A DNA stretch of 64,000 nucleotides from CADEEN01 sp963840805 (GTDB lineage: Bacteria; Pseudomonadota; Gammaproteobacteria; Burkholderiales; Burkholderiaceae_C), in contig CAWJAJ010000017.1 in assembly GCA_963840805.1 (NCBI GenBank), forward strand, positions 124,001 to 188,000. The letters run 5' to 3'. The notes beneath the pieces were generated by a model that saw only the letters and a program-made list of their open reading frames with translations, searched no databases and had not been told where the DNA came from. Positions 25,126 to 33,580 of this stretch are shown piece by piece; within the stretch, counting starts at the first letter, position 1, and every line of letters starts with the position of its first letter. The translations under genes were made by a program, and so were the position numbers.

Positions 25126-26657
25126 CAGCACGGCGACCTCCGGCTCGCCAACGCATGCTCGGCTTCTGCAACATCGGAGAACGGCTGCCGCACGCCGGCG
25201 ATCTCCTGGTAATCCTCGTGGCCCTTGCCGGCGATGAGGATCACGTCGCGCGCATCGGCCGCGGCGATGGCCCGGGCGATGGCGGCGCGCCGGTCTTCGA
25301 CCACCGCGACGTGGGCGCCGTCGGTGATGCCGGCGACGATCTCGGCGAGGATCGCGGCGGGCACTTCGCCGCGCGGGTTGTCGCTGGTCACCACCACGGC
25401 ATCGGCATCGCGCGCCGCGATCGCGCCCATCAGCGGGCGCTTCGTCGCATCGCGGTTGCCGCCGCAGCCGAACACGCACGCGAGCCGGCCGCCGCGGGCC
25501 CTCGCCAGCGGGCGCAACGCCTGCAGCGCCTTCTCCAGTGCGTCGGGCGTGTGGGCATAGTCGACCACCACTTCGGGTGATTGCGCACCGGCGGCCACTC
25601 TTTGCATGCGTCCCGGCACCGGCGTCAATTGCGGCACGACCGACACCGCGTCGGCCAGCGCAACGCCCAGCGCGCGCAGGCCACCGATCACCGCCAGCAG
25701 GTTGCTGGCGTTGTAGTCGCCGATCAAGCTGCTGCGTACGGCCAGCCGCTGCTCGCCCTCGTGAAGCTCGAAGCCCAGGCCGCCGTCGGCATAGCCGAGC
25801 TGGGTTGCCGCCAACCGCGCCGGGCCGCGCACCGAGTAGGTCCAGACGTCGAGCGCATGGCCCGACAGCTCGCGCGCCAGTGCCGCGCCGTGCGCGTCGT
25901 CGACATTGACCACCGCCGCACGCAACCCCGGCCACGCGAACAGCTGCCGCTTGGCGGCCCAGTAGGCGTCCATCGTGCCGTGGTAGTCGAGGTGGTCGCG
26001 GCTGAAGTTGGTGAACAGAGCCACGGCGACGCGCAGCGCAGTCAGACGCTGCTCGACGAGACCGATCGACGACGCCTCGATCGCGCAGGCCTTGAAACCC
26101 GCATCGACAAACAGGCGCAGCGCGGCGTGCAGCATCACCGGGTCGGGCGTGGTCAGCCCGGTGAATTCGATCTGTGCCGCGCGCGCAGGCCGAGGCTCGC
26201 CCGCCGCAGCGGACGCGGGCAGCGGCGGCACGCCGATCCCGAGCGTGCCGACCACGGCACAGCGCCGGCCGAGCAGCGTCAGCGCCTGCGCCGTCCACCA
26301 GGCGGTCGACGTCTTGCCGTTGGTGCCGGTCGTCGCGATGATGTCGAGCGAGCGGCTCGGCTGCTCGAAGAACGCATCGGCAATCGCTCCGGTGGCGGCC
26401 TTCAGGCTGGGCAGCGAGGCGATGCGCGCATCGTCGAAGGCGAAGGCCTCGAGGCCGTCGCGTTCGACCAGGCAGGTGGTGGCACCGGCCGCCAGCGCGC
26501 TGGCCACGAAGCGCCGGCCGTCGGTGGCTGCGCCGGGCCAGGCGATGAACGCATCGCCGGCGCGCAGCTTGCGGCTGTCGGTGGTGACGGTGCCGGTGAC
26601 CCATTCGCGCAGCCAGCGCGCGGCGGCCGCAGGGGACTTGAGCGCGGTGACGGTCAT
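25125..26657 (-). CDS. murE: UDP-MurNAc-L-Ala-D-Glu--meso-diaminopimelate ligase
   Basis: A 510-residue Mur ligase adding the third stem residue. Motifs: VTTDSRKLRAGDAFIAWPGAA, IIATTGTNGKTSTAWWTA (P-loop), FTNFSRDHLDYHGTMDAYW, GDYNASNLLAVIGGLRALG and VVVTSDNPRGEVPAAIL. The DNPR signature is the meso-diaminopimelate-specific form. The ATG at 26657 (MTVTALKSPAAAAR) is reached directly after hairpin copy 3 in the ftsI-murE gap. It overlaps murF downstream. Confidence 0.97.
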   Translation of the reverse strand: MTVTALKSPAAAARWLREWVTGTVTTDSRKLRAGDAFIAWPGAATDGRRFVASALAAGATTCLVERDGLEAFAFDDARIASLPSLKAATGAIADAFFEQPSRSLDIIATTGTNGKTSTAWWTAQALTLLGRRCAVVGTLGIGVPPLPASAAAGEPRPARAAQIEFTGLTTPDPVMLHAALRLFVDAGFKACAIEASSIGLVEQRLTALRVAVALFTNFSRDHLDYHGTMDAYWAAKRQLFAWPGLRAAVVNVDDAHGAALARELSGHALDVWTYSVRGPARLAATQLGYADGGLGFELHEGEQRLAVRSSLIGDYNASNLLAVIGGLRALGVALADAVSVVPQLTPVPGRMQRVAAGAQSPEVVVDYAHTPDALEKALQALRPLARARGGRLACVFGCGGNRDATKRPLMGAIAARDADAVVVTSDNPRGEVPAAILAEIVAGITDGAHVAVVEDRRAAIARAIAAADARDVILIAGKGHEDYQEIAGVRQPFSDVAEAEHALASRRSPC

Positions 26658-26705
26658 CGCGCCACCACCCGCCGGGCCGCCCCAAGCGCGGCGCGCGCCA
26701 CCCCG
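26658..26705. repeat. Conserved-core hairpin repeat, copy 3, degenerate stem (ftsI-murE gap)
   Basis: The 15-nt core GCCGGGCCGCCCCAA (26671-26685) is identical to copies 1 and 2. Here the stem is imperfect: CGCGCC (26658-26663) can pair with GGCGCG (26690-26695) across an internal loop. It begins directly next to the murE ATG, in the same orientation as copies 1, 2 and 4. A GC-rich tail (CACCCCGGAGGG and GGGGGGC) continues toward ftsI. Confidence 0.6.
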
Positions 26706-26751
26706 GAGGGCAGCGAAGCGGTACAGCCGCGAGTTGGGGGGCTCACGCTCA

Positions 26752-28515
26752 CTAGAAGCTCTCCTGCACGGCCGTGGTCACGATCTGCGGCTTGACGTCC
26801 AGGTCGGGCGGCACACCCAGCATGCGCAGCGTCTGCTGCACGACCTGGCTGAACACCGGCGCGGCGACGTCGCCGCCGTAGTACACGCCGTTGTTCGGCT
26901 CGTCGACCATCACCGCGACGACGATGCGCGGGTGGTCGATCGGCGCCAGGCCGACGAACCAGGCGCGGTACTTGTTGCTGACGTACTCCTTGCCCTCCTG
27001 CTTGTGCGCGGTGCCGGTCTTGCCGCCGACCGAGTAGCCGATGGTCTGCGCCTTCGGCGCGGTGCCGCCGGGGCCCGCGGCCAGGCGCAACATCTCGCGC
27101 ACTGCGCGCGCCGTCTCGGGCTTGAGCACGCGCAGGCCGACGGGGGGCGCCGTCTGCTGCAACATCGACACCGGGATCACCTCGCCGTCGCGGGCAAACA
27201 CGGTGTAGGCGCGCGCCAGCTGGAACAGGCTCGTCGACAGGCCGTAGCCGTAGCTCATCGTCGCCTGCTCGATCGGGCGCCAGCTCTTGTAGGGCCGCAG
27301 CCGGCCGGTCACCGCGCCGGGGAACTGCAACTGCGGCTTCTGGCCGAAGCCGACCTGCGAATACAGCTCCCACATCTCGCGGCGATCCATCTGCATCGCC
27401 AGTTTCACGACGCCGACGTTGCTCGACTTCTGGATCACCTCGGCCACCGTCAGCACGCCGTGCGGGTGGGCGTCGCGGATCGTGCTGCCGGTGATGGTGA
27501 TCGAGCCCGGCGCGGTCTGGATCGGCGTGGTCGGCGCCACGCGGCCGCTGTCGACGGCCCAGGCCGCGATGAACGGTTTCATCGTCGAACCGGGCTCGAA
27601 GGTGTCGGTCAGCGCGCGATTGCGCAACTGGGCACCGGTCAGGTTGCGCCGCTCGGCCGGATTGAAGCTCGGGTAGTTGGCCAGCGCCAGCACCTCGCCG
27701 CTCTGCACGTCGAGCACGACCACGCTGCCGGCCTTGGCCTTGTGTTCGGCGACCGCGTCGCGCACGCGCTGGTAGGCGAAGAACTGCACCTTGGCATCGA
27801 CCGCCAGCGTGATGTCGCGGCCGTGGCTGGGATCGACCTGGTCGCCGATGGCCTCGACGACGCGACCGAGCCGGTCCTTGACCACCATGCGCGAACCGTC
27901 ACGGCCCTGCAGGTCCTTCTGGAAGGCCAGCTCGATGCCCTCCTGGCCGTGGTCCTCGACGTCGGTAAAGCCGACCAGGTGCGCTGCCGCTTCGCCTTCG
28001 GGGTACTTGCGACGGTACTCGCGGGTTTCGTAGATGCCCCGGATGCCGAGCGCCTGCACCTGCTGCCACACCGGCTCGTCGACCTGGCGCTTGAGCCAGG
28101 CGAAGCGGGCATTGGGGTCGCCGAGCTTTTTTTCCAGCTCGGCCGCGGGCACGGCGAGCAGCTTGGCCAACTGGCGCTTTTGCTCGCGGGTGGCCTGCAC
28201 GTCCTTCGGGATGGCCCAGACCGACGGCACCGAAACCGAGGTGGCCAGCAAGGCGCCGTGGCGGTCGGTGATGCGGCCGCGGCTGGCGGGCAGGTCGAGT
28301 TCGTGGGCGTAGCGTTTCTCGCCCTGATCGAGGTAGAACTGATTGCCGACGATCTGGATGTAGACCGCGCGGCCGATCAGCACGCACGAGCCCAGCCCGA
28401 CCAGCGCGACCAGCAGCTTGCTGCGCCACGGCGGCGTCTTCGAGGCCAGCAGCGGGCTCGACGAGTAGCTCACGCTGCGCGCGACGGCACCGCTCTGGCG
28501 GCGTCCGAGCCTCAT
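26752..28515 (-). CDS. ftsI: Septal peptidoglycan transpeptidase FtsI (PBP3)
   Basis: A 587-residue class B penicillin-binding protein. One N-terminal membrane helix (KLLVALVGLGSCVLIGRAVYI) is followed by the pedestal domain (residues about 65-230) and a transpeptidase domain. Catalytic motifs are the active Ser in FEPGSTMKPFIAAW, SSN in IQKSSNVGVVKLAMQM and KTGT in YSVGGKTGTAHKQEG. It forms the septal synthase with FtsW. The start overlaps the ftsL stop by 4 bp. The C-terminus (PQIVTTAVQESF) is followed by the hairpin-bearing gap to murE. Confidence 0.97.
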   Translation of the reverse strand: MRLGRRQSGAVARSVSYSSSPLLASKTPPWRSKLLVALVGLGSCVLIGRAVYIQIVGNQFYLDQGEKRYAHELDLPASRGRITDRHGALLATSVSVPSVWAIPKDVQATREQKRQLAKLLAVPAAELEKKLGDPNARFAWLKRQVDEPVWQQVQALGIRGIYETREYRRKYPEGEAAAHLVGFTDVEDHGQEGIELAFQKDLQGRDGSRMVVKDRLGRVVEAIGDQVDPSHGRDITLAVDAKVQFFAYQRVRDAVAEHKAKAGSVVVLDVQSGEVLALANYPSFNPAERRNLTGAQLRNRALTDTFEPGSTMKPFIAAWAVDSGRVAPTTPIQTAPGSITITGSTIRDAHPHGVLTVAEVIQKSSNVGVVKLAMQMDRREMWELYSQVGFGQKPQLQFPGAVTGRLRPYKSWRPIEQATMSYGYGLSTSLFQLARAYTVFARDGEVIPVSMLQQTAPPVGLRVLKPETARAVREMLRLAAGPGGTAPKAQTIGYSVGGKTGTAHKQEGKEYVSNKYRAWFVGLAPIDHPRIVVAVMVDEPNNGVYYGGDVAAPVFSQVVQQTLRMLGVPPDLDVKPQIVTTAVQESF

Positions 28516-28799
28516 TTGGCGACTCCCGGGGCAGCGTTGTCGTCGTGCACGTACACCGTCACCGCCGGCGTGGCGGTGCGCATCGCCAGCTTCTCGCGGG
28601 CGGTGCGCTCGACGCGCAGGCTGGTGGCCTGCGCCTCGCGCTCGGCCTCCAGGCGCTTGGATTCGGTGTCCAGCCGCGCGGCCTCGTTGCGCGCCTTGTC
28701 GAGCTCGGCGAACAGGCGCCGCGAATCGTAGGCCGTGCGCACCAGGTACAGGCTGCTGATGAGCAGCGCAAGCATCAGCAGGATGTTCACACGGGTCAT
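28512..28799 (-). CDS. ftsL: Cell division protein FtsL
   Basis: A 95-residue bitopic divisome protein. It has a very short cytoplasmic N-terminus, one membrane helix (INILLMLALLISSLYLV-like, residues about 5-22), then a periplasmic coiled coil rich in Glu, Arg, Ala and Leu (residues about 27-75). Size, topology and position between rsmH and ftsI identify it; sequence conservation in this family is low. It overlaps rsmH by 4 bp (ATGA) and ftsI by 4 bp, indicating tight coupling. Confidence 0.94.
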   Translation of the reverse strand: MTRVNILLMLALLISSLYLVRTAYDSRRLFAELDKARNEAARLDTESKRLEAEREAQATSLRVERTAREKLAMRTATPAVTVYVHDDNAAPGVAK

Positions 28800-29740
28800 G
28801 CCGGGACCTCGGTGCGTTCGGCCACGCGCAGGATCGCCGAGCGCGAGCGCGGGTTGGCCGCGATCTCTTCGGCGCTGGGTTTGATGCGCGCCAACGCCTT
28901 CAGCCGCACCGGGCGCGGCGCGGCGAACGGCGCGCGGCGATCGAACTCGCTCCTGCTTTCGCGGGCGATGAAGGTCTTGACGATGCGGTCCTCGAGCGAG
29001 TGGAACGCGATCACGGCAAGACGTCCTTGCGGTTTGAGCAGCACGATGGCGGCGCTCAGGGCTTGTTCGAGGGCCTCAAGCTCGGCGTTGACGAAAATCC
29101 GAAGAGCTTGAAATGTGCGCGTTGCAGGATCCTGGCCCGCTTCGCGGGTGCGCACCGCGCGAGCCACGAGCTGGGAAAGCTCGGCCGTGGTTCGAACGCG
29201 ATGCCCGCCCTCGCGCCGAGCAACAAGCGCCTTTGCAATCTGAACAGCAAACCGTTCTTCACCATAGTCGCGTATCACCTCGGCGATGGCGCGCTCGTCG
29301 GCGCGGGCCAGGAAATCCGCGGCGCTCTCGCCGCGGCTCGGATCCATGCGCATGTCCAGCGGGCCGTCGAAGCGGAAGCTGAAGCCGCGCGCCGGGTCGT
29401 CGATCTGCGGCGAGCTGACGCCCAGGTCGAGCAGCACGCCCTCGATCTGCGCGATACCCAGCGACGCCAGCAGCGCCGGCAGGTCCGCGAAGTTCGCGTG
29501 GTGGATGGAAAAACGCGGGTCGTCGACCCGCGTGGCACCGGCATTCGCCGCCGCCACCGCCGCCGGGTCGCGATCGAGGGCCACCAGCCGGCCCGTCGGC
29601 GCCAGCCGCTCGAGCAGCAGACGCGCATGTCCGCCGCGACCGAAGGTGGCGTCGACATAGGTGCCCGACGGTGTCGACACCAGGGCGTCGATCGCTTCGT
29701 GGAGCAGGACGGTGGTGTGCTGCCATGATGCTGCGTTCAC
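28796..29740 (-). CDS. rsmH: 16S rRNA (cytosine-1402-N4)-methyltransferase RsmH (MraW)
   Basis: A 314-residue SAM-dependent methyltransferase acting on C1402 in the ribosomal P site. Motifs: HTTVLLHEAIDAL, GTYVDATFGRGGHARLLLE (SAM site), LVALDRDPAAVAAA, GVLLDLGVSSPQIDDPARGFSF with MRMDPSRG, and the C-terminal LAVIAFHSLEDRIVKTFI with AILRVAERTEVPA. The ATG at 29740 lies 7 bp downstream of the mraZ stop. Confidence 0.97.
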   Translation of the reverse strand: MNAASWQHTTVLLHEAIDALVSTPSGTYVDATFGRGGHARLLLERLAPTGRLVALDRDPAAVAAANAGATRVDDPRFSIHHANFADLPALLASLGIAQIEGVLLDLGVSSPQIDDPARGFSFRFDGPLDMRMDPSRGESAADFLARADERAIAEVIRDYGEERFAVQIAKALVARREGGHRVRTTAELSQLVARAVRTREAGQDPATRTFQALRIFVNAELEALEQALSAAIVLLKPQGRLAVIAFHSLEDRIVKTFIARESRSEFDRRAPFAAPRPVRLKALARIKPSAEEIAANPRSRSAILRVAERTEVPA

Positions 29741-29747
29741 CCCGCCC

Positions 29748-30188
29748 TCACATCACGTGGTCACGCAGCACATCGGGCATGCCCGCCGCCAGCACGGTGG
29801 CTTCGTGGGCGTCGTGGCGCACCTTGTCCCATAGCTCGAAGCGCGAACCCATGCCCAGCAGCAGCACGTCGCGCTCGATGCCGGCCCACTCGCGCAACTC
29901 GGGCGGGATCAGCACGCGCGAGGCACTGTCGATCTGCACATCCATCGCGCTGCCGATGAAGACGCGACGCCAGTCTTCGGCCGACATCGGCAACGTCAGC
30001 AGCTTGGTGCGAAATGCCTCCCAGGCCGGGCGCGGAAAGACGAGCAGGCAGCGCTTGGGGTGCTTGGTGACGGTCAGCCGGTCGTCGGCAACGGCCTTCA
30101 GGATGTCGCGATGGCGCGCCGGCACGGTCATGCGACCCTTGCCGTCGAGAAAAAGCCCCGCCCCACCCTGAAACACGAATTCAGTCAC
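29748..30188 (-). CDS. mraZ: Transcriptional regulator MraZ
   Basis: A 146-residue AbrB-like DNA-binding protein that forms oligomeric rings and represses the dcw promoter. Two tandem SpoVT/AbrB-like halves are visible: GGAGLFLDGKGRMTVPARHR and DSASRVLIPPELREWAGIER. The start is taken at GTG 30188 (VTEFVFQGGAG); a GTG four codons later (VFQGG) is an alternative, while the ATG-containing longer frame would translate the operator. First gene of the leftward dcw operon, preceded by a 10-bp-spaced TGGGG repeat that fits its own operator. Confidence 0.95.
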   Translation of the reverse strand: MTEFVFQGGAGLFLDGKGRMTVPARHRDILKAVADDRLTVTKHPKRCLLVFPRPAWEAFRTKLLTLPMSAEDWRRVFIGSAMDVQIDSASRVLIPPELREWAGIERDVLLLGMGSRFELWDKVRHDAHEATVLAAGMPDVLRDHVM

Positions 30189-30217
30189 ACCGCCCCACAA
30201 ACTTGCACTTTTCCCCA
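30183..30217 (-). promoter_or_regulatory. MraZ operator repeats
   Basis: On the minus strand, TGGGG (30213-30217), TGCAA (30203-30207), TGGGG (30193-30197) and TGACT (30183-30187) are spaced at exactly 10 bp. MraZ is known to bind several TGGGN direct repeats separated by 5 bp just upstream of mraZ. Two repeats match perfectly and two are degenerate. The last repeat overlaps the chosen GTG start region, which also argues for initiation at or after 30188. Confidence 0.7.
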
Positions 30218-30564
30218 CTGTAGCGGACGGGCGAGGGCCGGTCAACGGAACCCTAGAGAAAATTCAATCAAATCAAGCACTTACAAACGACTTCTCGAAG
30301 GTATATTTCAAACTGGGAAGTCGTTAAGAAACAAGGACATGTGCGCGAAACCGCAAGTGATACCTCAGGTGATCCGTGGACCCTGGGACTTTCCAGCATA
30401 AGCACTCTCGCGCGGCGGCCCGGGTGGCCACCGCCCGCGCCGCGCTGCGGGTCGCGCAGGATGCCGGGCAATCGCTCGAGAGCAGTAGCGTGCGCCGGAC
30501 CAGCCTGCCTGCGGTGTTGCCGGCCCGCGCCGAGCCGCGACGCGCCTAACTGGGGTTCGAGACG
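30218..30564. other. Divergent gap between mraZ and the dehydratase pair
   Basis: About 350 bp. The left part (30240-30310) is AT-rich compared with the rest of the window and should hold the dcw promoter, but I see no clear -35/-10 pair. From GTG 30376 to TAA 30549 a 57-codon frame (VDPGTFQHKHSRAAARVATA and on) has coding-like composition and no recognisable family. It may be a fragment of a lost gene or chance. Its stop is 15 bp before the dehydratase ATG. Confidence 0.4.
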
Positions 30565-31836
30565 ATGAGCGCCGCGTACACGCTGGTCCAGAAACTGATC
30601 GCTCGTGCCGCCGGTCGCGAACAGGTGACGCCCGGGGAGATCGTCAACTGTCGCGTCGACCTGGCGATGTTCCACGACTCGTCGGGCCCGCGGTACTTGG
30701 CCCCGATGCTGGCCGAACTCGGCACACCGATCTGGGACAAGCGCAAGGTCGTGCTGGTGATCGACCACTACGTACCCGAGGGTGACGACGAGTCGCGCCG
30801 CATCGTGCGCTTCGCGCGCGACTGGGCCGAGGCACAGCGCTTGCCGCATGTCTACGACAGCCAGGGCATCTGCCACGTGGTGGTGCCGCAGGGCGGGCAC
30901 ATCCGGCCGGGCATGTTCTGCGTCGGCGGCGACTCGCATTCGCCGACCGGTGGCGCGTTCGGCGCCTTCATGTTCGGCATCGGCGCCACCGAGATGCTCG
31001 GCGTGCTGGTCACCGGCGAGATCTGGCTCAAGGTGCCGCAGACGATCTTCGTGCGCTGGACCGGGCGGCTAACCGACGGCGTCAGTGCCAAGGACATGAT
31101 GCTGGCGATGCTCGGCCGCTTCGGCATGAACGGTGCCCAGTACCAGGCCGTGGAGTACTGCGGCGAAGCCGTGGCCGCGCTGCCGATGGCCGAGCGCATG
31201 ACCCTGGCCAACATGAGCGCCGAGCTCGGCGCGCAGGTGGGCCTCGTCGCACCGGACCGGACCACGCGCGAGTGGCTCGAAGCCGCCGGTGCCGACGTCG
31301 AGGAATTCGGCCTCGCGCGCTGGCACAGCGACGAGGGCGCGCCGGGGCTGCGCGAGTCGTTCGACGCCTCGGCGCTGGCGCCGCAGGTGGCGCTGCCGCA
31401 CAGCCCGGCCCACGTGCGCTGCGTCGACGACCTCGAACCCACCCGCATCGACGTCGCCTACATCGGCGCCTGCACCGGCGCCAAGCTCGACGACCTGCGC
31501 GCCGCAGCCCGCGTGCTGGCGGGCTACCGCGTCGCGCCCGGCGTGCAGCTGCTGGTCGCGCCGGCCAGCGTGCACGACGCCCAGATCGCCTCCAGCGAGG
31601 GCATCCTGCGCCGCCTCACCGAAGCCGGCGCGACGCTGCTGCCCAGTGCCTGCGGCGCCTGTGCCGGCCACGGCAGCGCGATCGCCGAAGGCGCCACCGT
31701 GATCTCGTCGACGGCACGCAACTTCAGCGGCCGCATGGGTTCGGCCACGGCGCAGGTCTACCTGGCCTCGCCCTACACCGTGGCGGCGTCGGCGCTGCGC
31801 GGCTACATCAGCGACGCACGCGAGGTGCTGCGTTGA
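30565..31836 (+). CDS. Aconitase/isopropylmalate dehydratase-family large subunit
   Basis: A 423-residue 4Fe-4S hydro-lyase large subunit. Features: VLVIDHYVPEGDDESRRIV, GGDSHSPTGGAFGAFMFGIGATEM, cluster Cys in YIGACTGAKLDDLRAAA and the pair in PSACGACAGHGSAIAEG, then SSTARNFSGRMGSATAQVYL. It belongs to the shorter LeuC/HACN-like class (about 420 residues) rather than the 470-residue bacterial LeuC. No leuA, leuB or asd neighbour is present, so it is probably not the leucine-pathway enzyme; the substrate is a 2- or 3-hydroxy-acid of unknown identity. It overlaps the small-subunit gene by 4 bp. Confidence 0.88.
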   Translation: MSAAYTLVQKLIARAAGREQVTPGEIVNCRVDLAMFHDSSGPRYLAPMLAELGTPIWDKRKVVLVIDHYVPEGDDESRRIVRFARDWAEAQRLPHVYDSQGICHVVVPQGGHIRPGMFCVGGDSHSPTGGAFGAFMFGIGATEMLGVLVTGEIWLKVPQTIFVRWTGRLTDGVSAKDMMLAMLGRFGMNGAQYQAVEYCGEAVAALPMAERMTLANMSAELGAQVGLVAPDRTTREWLEAAGADVEEFGLARWHSDEGAPGLRESFDASALAPQVALPHSPAHVRCVDDLEPTRIDVAYIGACTGAKLDDLRAAARVLAGYRVAPGVQLLVAPASVHDAQIASSEGILRRLTEAGATLLPSACGACAGHGSAIAEGATVISSTARNFSGRMGSATAQVYLASPYTVAASALRGYISDAREVLR

Positions 31837-32309
31837 GGGCCTGGCGGCTGCCGGCCGACATCGACACCGACCAACTGGCGCCCAGCCAGGCGATGGAGCT
31901 CGGCCTCGACGTGATCGCGCGCCACTGCCTGCAAGCCGTGCGGCCGGAATTCGCCAGCAGCGTGCGCCGCGGCGACGTCATCGTCGCCGGGCCGCACTTC
32001 GGCATCGGCTCCTCGCGCGAGCAGGCGGCGTCGGTGCTGGTGCACCTGGGCGTGGCCGCGGTGATCGCGCCGTCGTTCAACGGGCTGTACTTCCGCAATG
32101 CATTCAATGTCGGCCTGCTGCTGCTGACCTGCCCGCGCGCCGCGCTGATCGACGACGGCACCGCCCTCACCTTCGACGCCCGCGCGAGCCGCATCGCGCT
32201 GGCCGATGGCACGGTATTGGCGTGCGACCCGATCCCGGGCTTCCTGCTCGACATGGTCGACGCGGGCGGCCTGTGGCCGCAACTCAAGCAGCGGCTGGCG
32301 AGGACGTGA
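31833..32309 (+). CDS. Aconitase/isopropylmalate dehydratase-family small subunit
   Basis: A 158-residue swivel-domain subunit. It starts at a TTG overlapping the large-subunit stop (TTGA); no ATG occurs before the conserved strand. Motifs: WRLPADIDTDQLAPSQAM, VIVAGPHFGIGSSREQAASVL (the substrate-determining loop region), IAPSFNGLYFRNAFNVGL and a C-terminal strand pair. It partners with the gene just upstream. The sequence alone does not fix the substrate; homoaconitate-, isopropylmalate- or dimethylmalate-type dehydration are all possible. Confidence 0.87.
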   Translation: MRAWRLPADIDTDQLAPSQAMELGLDVIARHCLQAVRPEFASSVRRGDVIVAGPHFGIGSSREQAASVLVHLGVAAVIAPSFNGLYFRNAFNVGLLLLTCPRAALIDDGTALTFDARASRIALADGTVLACDPIPGFLLDMVDAGGLWPQLKQRLART

Positions 32310-32433
32310 CGGCCGAACGCAACCCGCCGATCAAGGGCCTGCGCGTCACTCGGCCGCAGCGCCGTGCCGCACCAGCCGCTGCCTGCGGCGGCCGGGAGAG
32401 AATGGCCACCCCATCGCTGCGAAGTGCCCTGCC

Positions 32434-33012
32434 ATGACCCTGCTGATCGCCGGCCTGCTGCTGTTTCTCGGCGTGCATTCGACACGCATCGTCGCCGAAG
32501 ACTTCCGCACCGCGCAGATCGCGCGCCTGGGCGCGAATGGCTGGAAAGGCGTGGTCTCGCTGGCCTCGATCGCCGGCTTCGCGCTGATTGCCTGGGGCTA
32601 CGGCGTGGCGCGTCAACAACCGGTGGTGCTGTGGCCGTCGCCCACCTGGCTGCGCCATCTCGCCGCGCTGCTGACGCTGTTGTCGTTCGTGCTTCTCGCC
32701 GCCGCCTACGTGCCCGGCAACGGCATCAAGGCACGGCTGCATCACCCGATGGTGCTCGGCGTGAAGGTCTGGGCCCTGGCGCACCTGCTGGCCAACAACA
32801 CGCTGGCCGACCTGTTGCTGTTCGGTGGTTTCCTGGTCTGGGCGGTGTTCAGCTATCGCGCGGCGAAGGCCCGCGACCGTGTCGCCGGCACCACTTATCC
32901 CGCGGGCAGCGCTTCGCGCACGGCGGCGGCCCTCGTCGTCGGCGTCGCCGCGTGGGGGATCTTCGCGTTCTGGGCCCACGCGGCGTGGATCGGGGTGCGG
33001 CCGCTGGGCTGA
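32434..33012 (+). CDS. NnrU-family membrane protein
   Basis: A 192-residue integral membrane protein with about five to six hydrophobic segments (LLIAGLLLFLGVHSTRI, VVSLASIAGFALIAWGYGV, LRHLAALLTLLSFVLLAAAYV and others). The family hallmark runs from PGNGIKARLHHPMVLGVKVW to ALAHLLANNTLADLLLFGGF. NnrU was first linked to nitric-oxide or denitrification loci, but homologues are widespread and its biochemical role is not settled. No denitrification gene is nearby. The ATG at 32434 follows a 124-bp gap with nothing recognisable. Confidence 0.88.
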   Translation: MTLLIAGLLLFLGVHSTRIVAEDFRTAQIARLGANGWKGVVSLASIAGFALIAWGYGVARQQPVVLWPSPTWLRHLAALLTLLSFVLLAAAYVPGNGIKARLHHPMVLGVKVWALAHLLANNTLADLLLFGGFLVWAVFSYRAAKARDRVAGTTYPAGSASRTAAALVVGVAAWGIFAFWAHAAWIGVRPLG

Positions 33013-33094
33013 ATCATGGAGGGTTGGCCGAGATCAACACGGATCCCGGCCGAGATCGATAGCCTGTGGTCCAGCGCCACCACAGGAGGATTCC

Positions 33095-33547
33095 ATGAAT
33101 CGCCGCTCGAGTCTCTTGATTGCCCTGGCCGTGGTCGCCGCGGCGTGGTTGTCGGGTTGCGCCTCGGTGCCGATGGCCCCGATGGCCGAGGACGCGACGG
33201 CGAAGTCGTTCGCGGTGCAACCGGGCAAATCGAACATCTACGTCTACCGCAACGAGACGTTCGGTGGTGCCATTCCGATGACCTTGACGTTGAACGGCAA
33301 GGTGGCCGGCCAGACGGCGCCGCAGACGTACTATCTGTTCCAGGTCGACCCGGGCACGCACGACGTCAGCTCGATCGCCGAGAACACCTCGGCGCTGCGT
33401 CTCACGACCGAGGCGGGCAAGGCCTACTTCGTGTGGCAGGAAGTGAAGATGGGGCTGTGGATGGCCCGCACGCAATTGCAGCAGGTCAGCGACGACGTCG
33501 GCCGCAAGGGGGTGGCCGAGTGCAAGCGCGCCCAATCCAGCTTCTAG
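33095..33547 (+). CDS. Small lipoprotein, DUF2846-like
   Basis: A 150-residue predicted lipoprotein: signal peptide SLLIALAVVAAAWLSGC with lipobox LSGC and mature +2 Ala, which favours the outer membrane. The body is a beta-rich domain with KSNIYVYRNETFGGAIPMTL and YYLFQVDPGTHDVSSIAENT, resembling the DUF2846 family. The start is well supported by a strong ribosome-binding site, CAGGAGGA, 5 bp before the ATG at 33095. It stands alone and converges on the RND pump gene. Function unknown. Confidence 0.8.
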   Translation: MNRRSSLLIALAVVAAAWLSGCASVPMAPMAEDATAKSFAVQPGKSNIYVYRNETFGGAIPMTLTLNGKVAGQTAPQTYYLFQVDPGTHDVSSIAENTSALRLTTEAGKAYFVWQEVKMGLWMARTQLQQVSDDVGRKGVAECKRAQSSF

Positions 33548-33580
33548 CGCGCGGCGGCGCCGACGCTGCGGTGTTGGGTC

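Noticed and set aside
30376..30549. 57-codon GTG-started frame upstream of the dehydratase pair
   Set aside because: Composition is coding-like but there is no family, no clear ribosome-binding site and no coupling to a neighbour; mentioned only in the gap entry.
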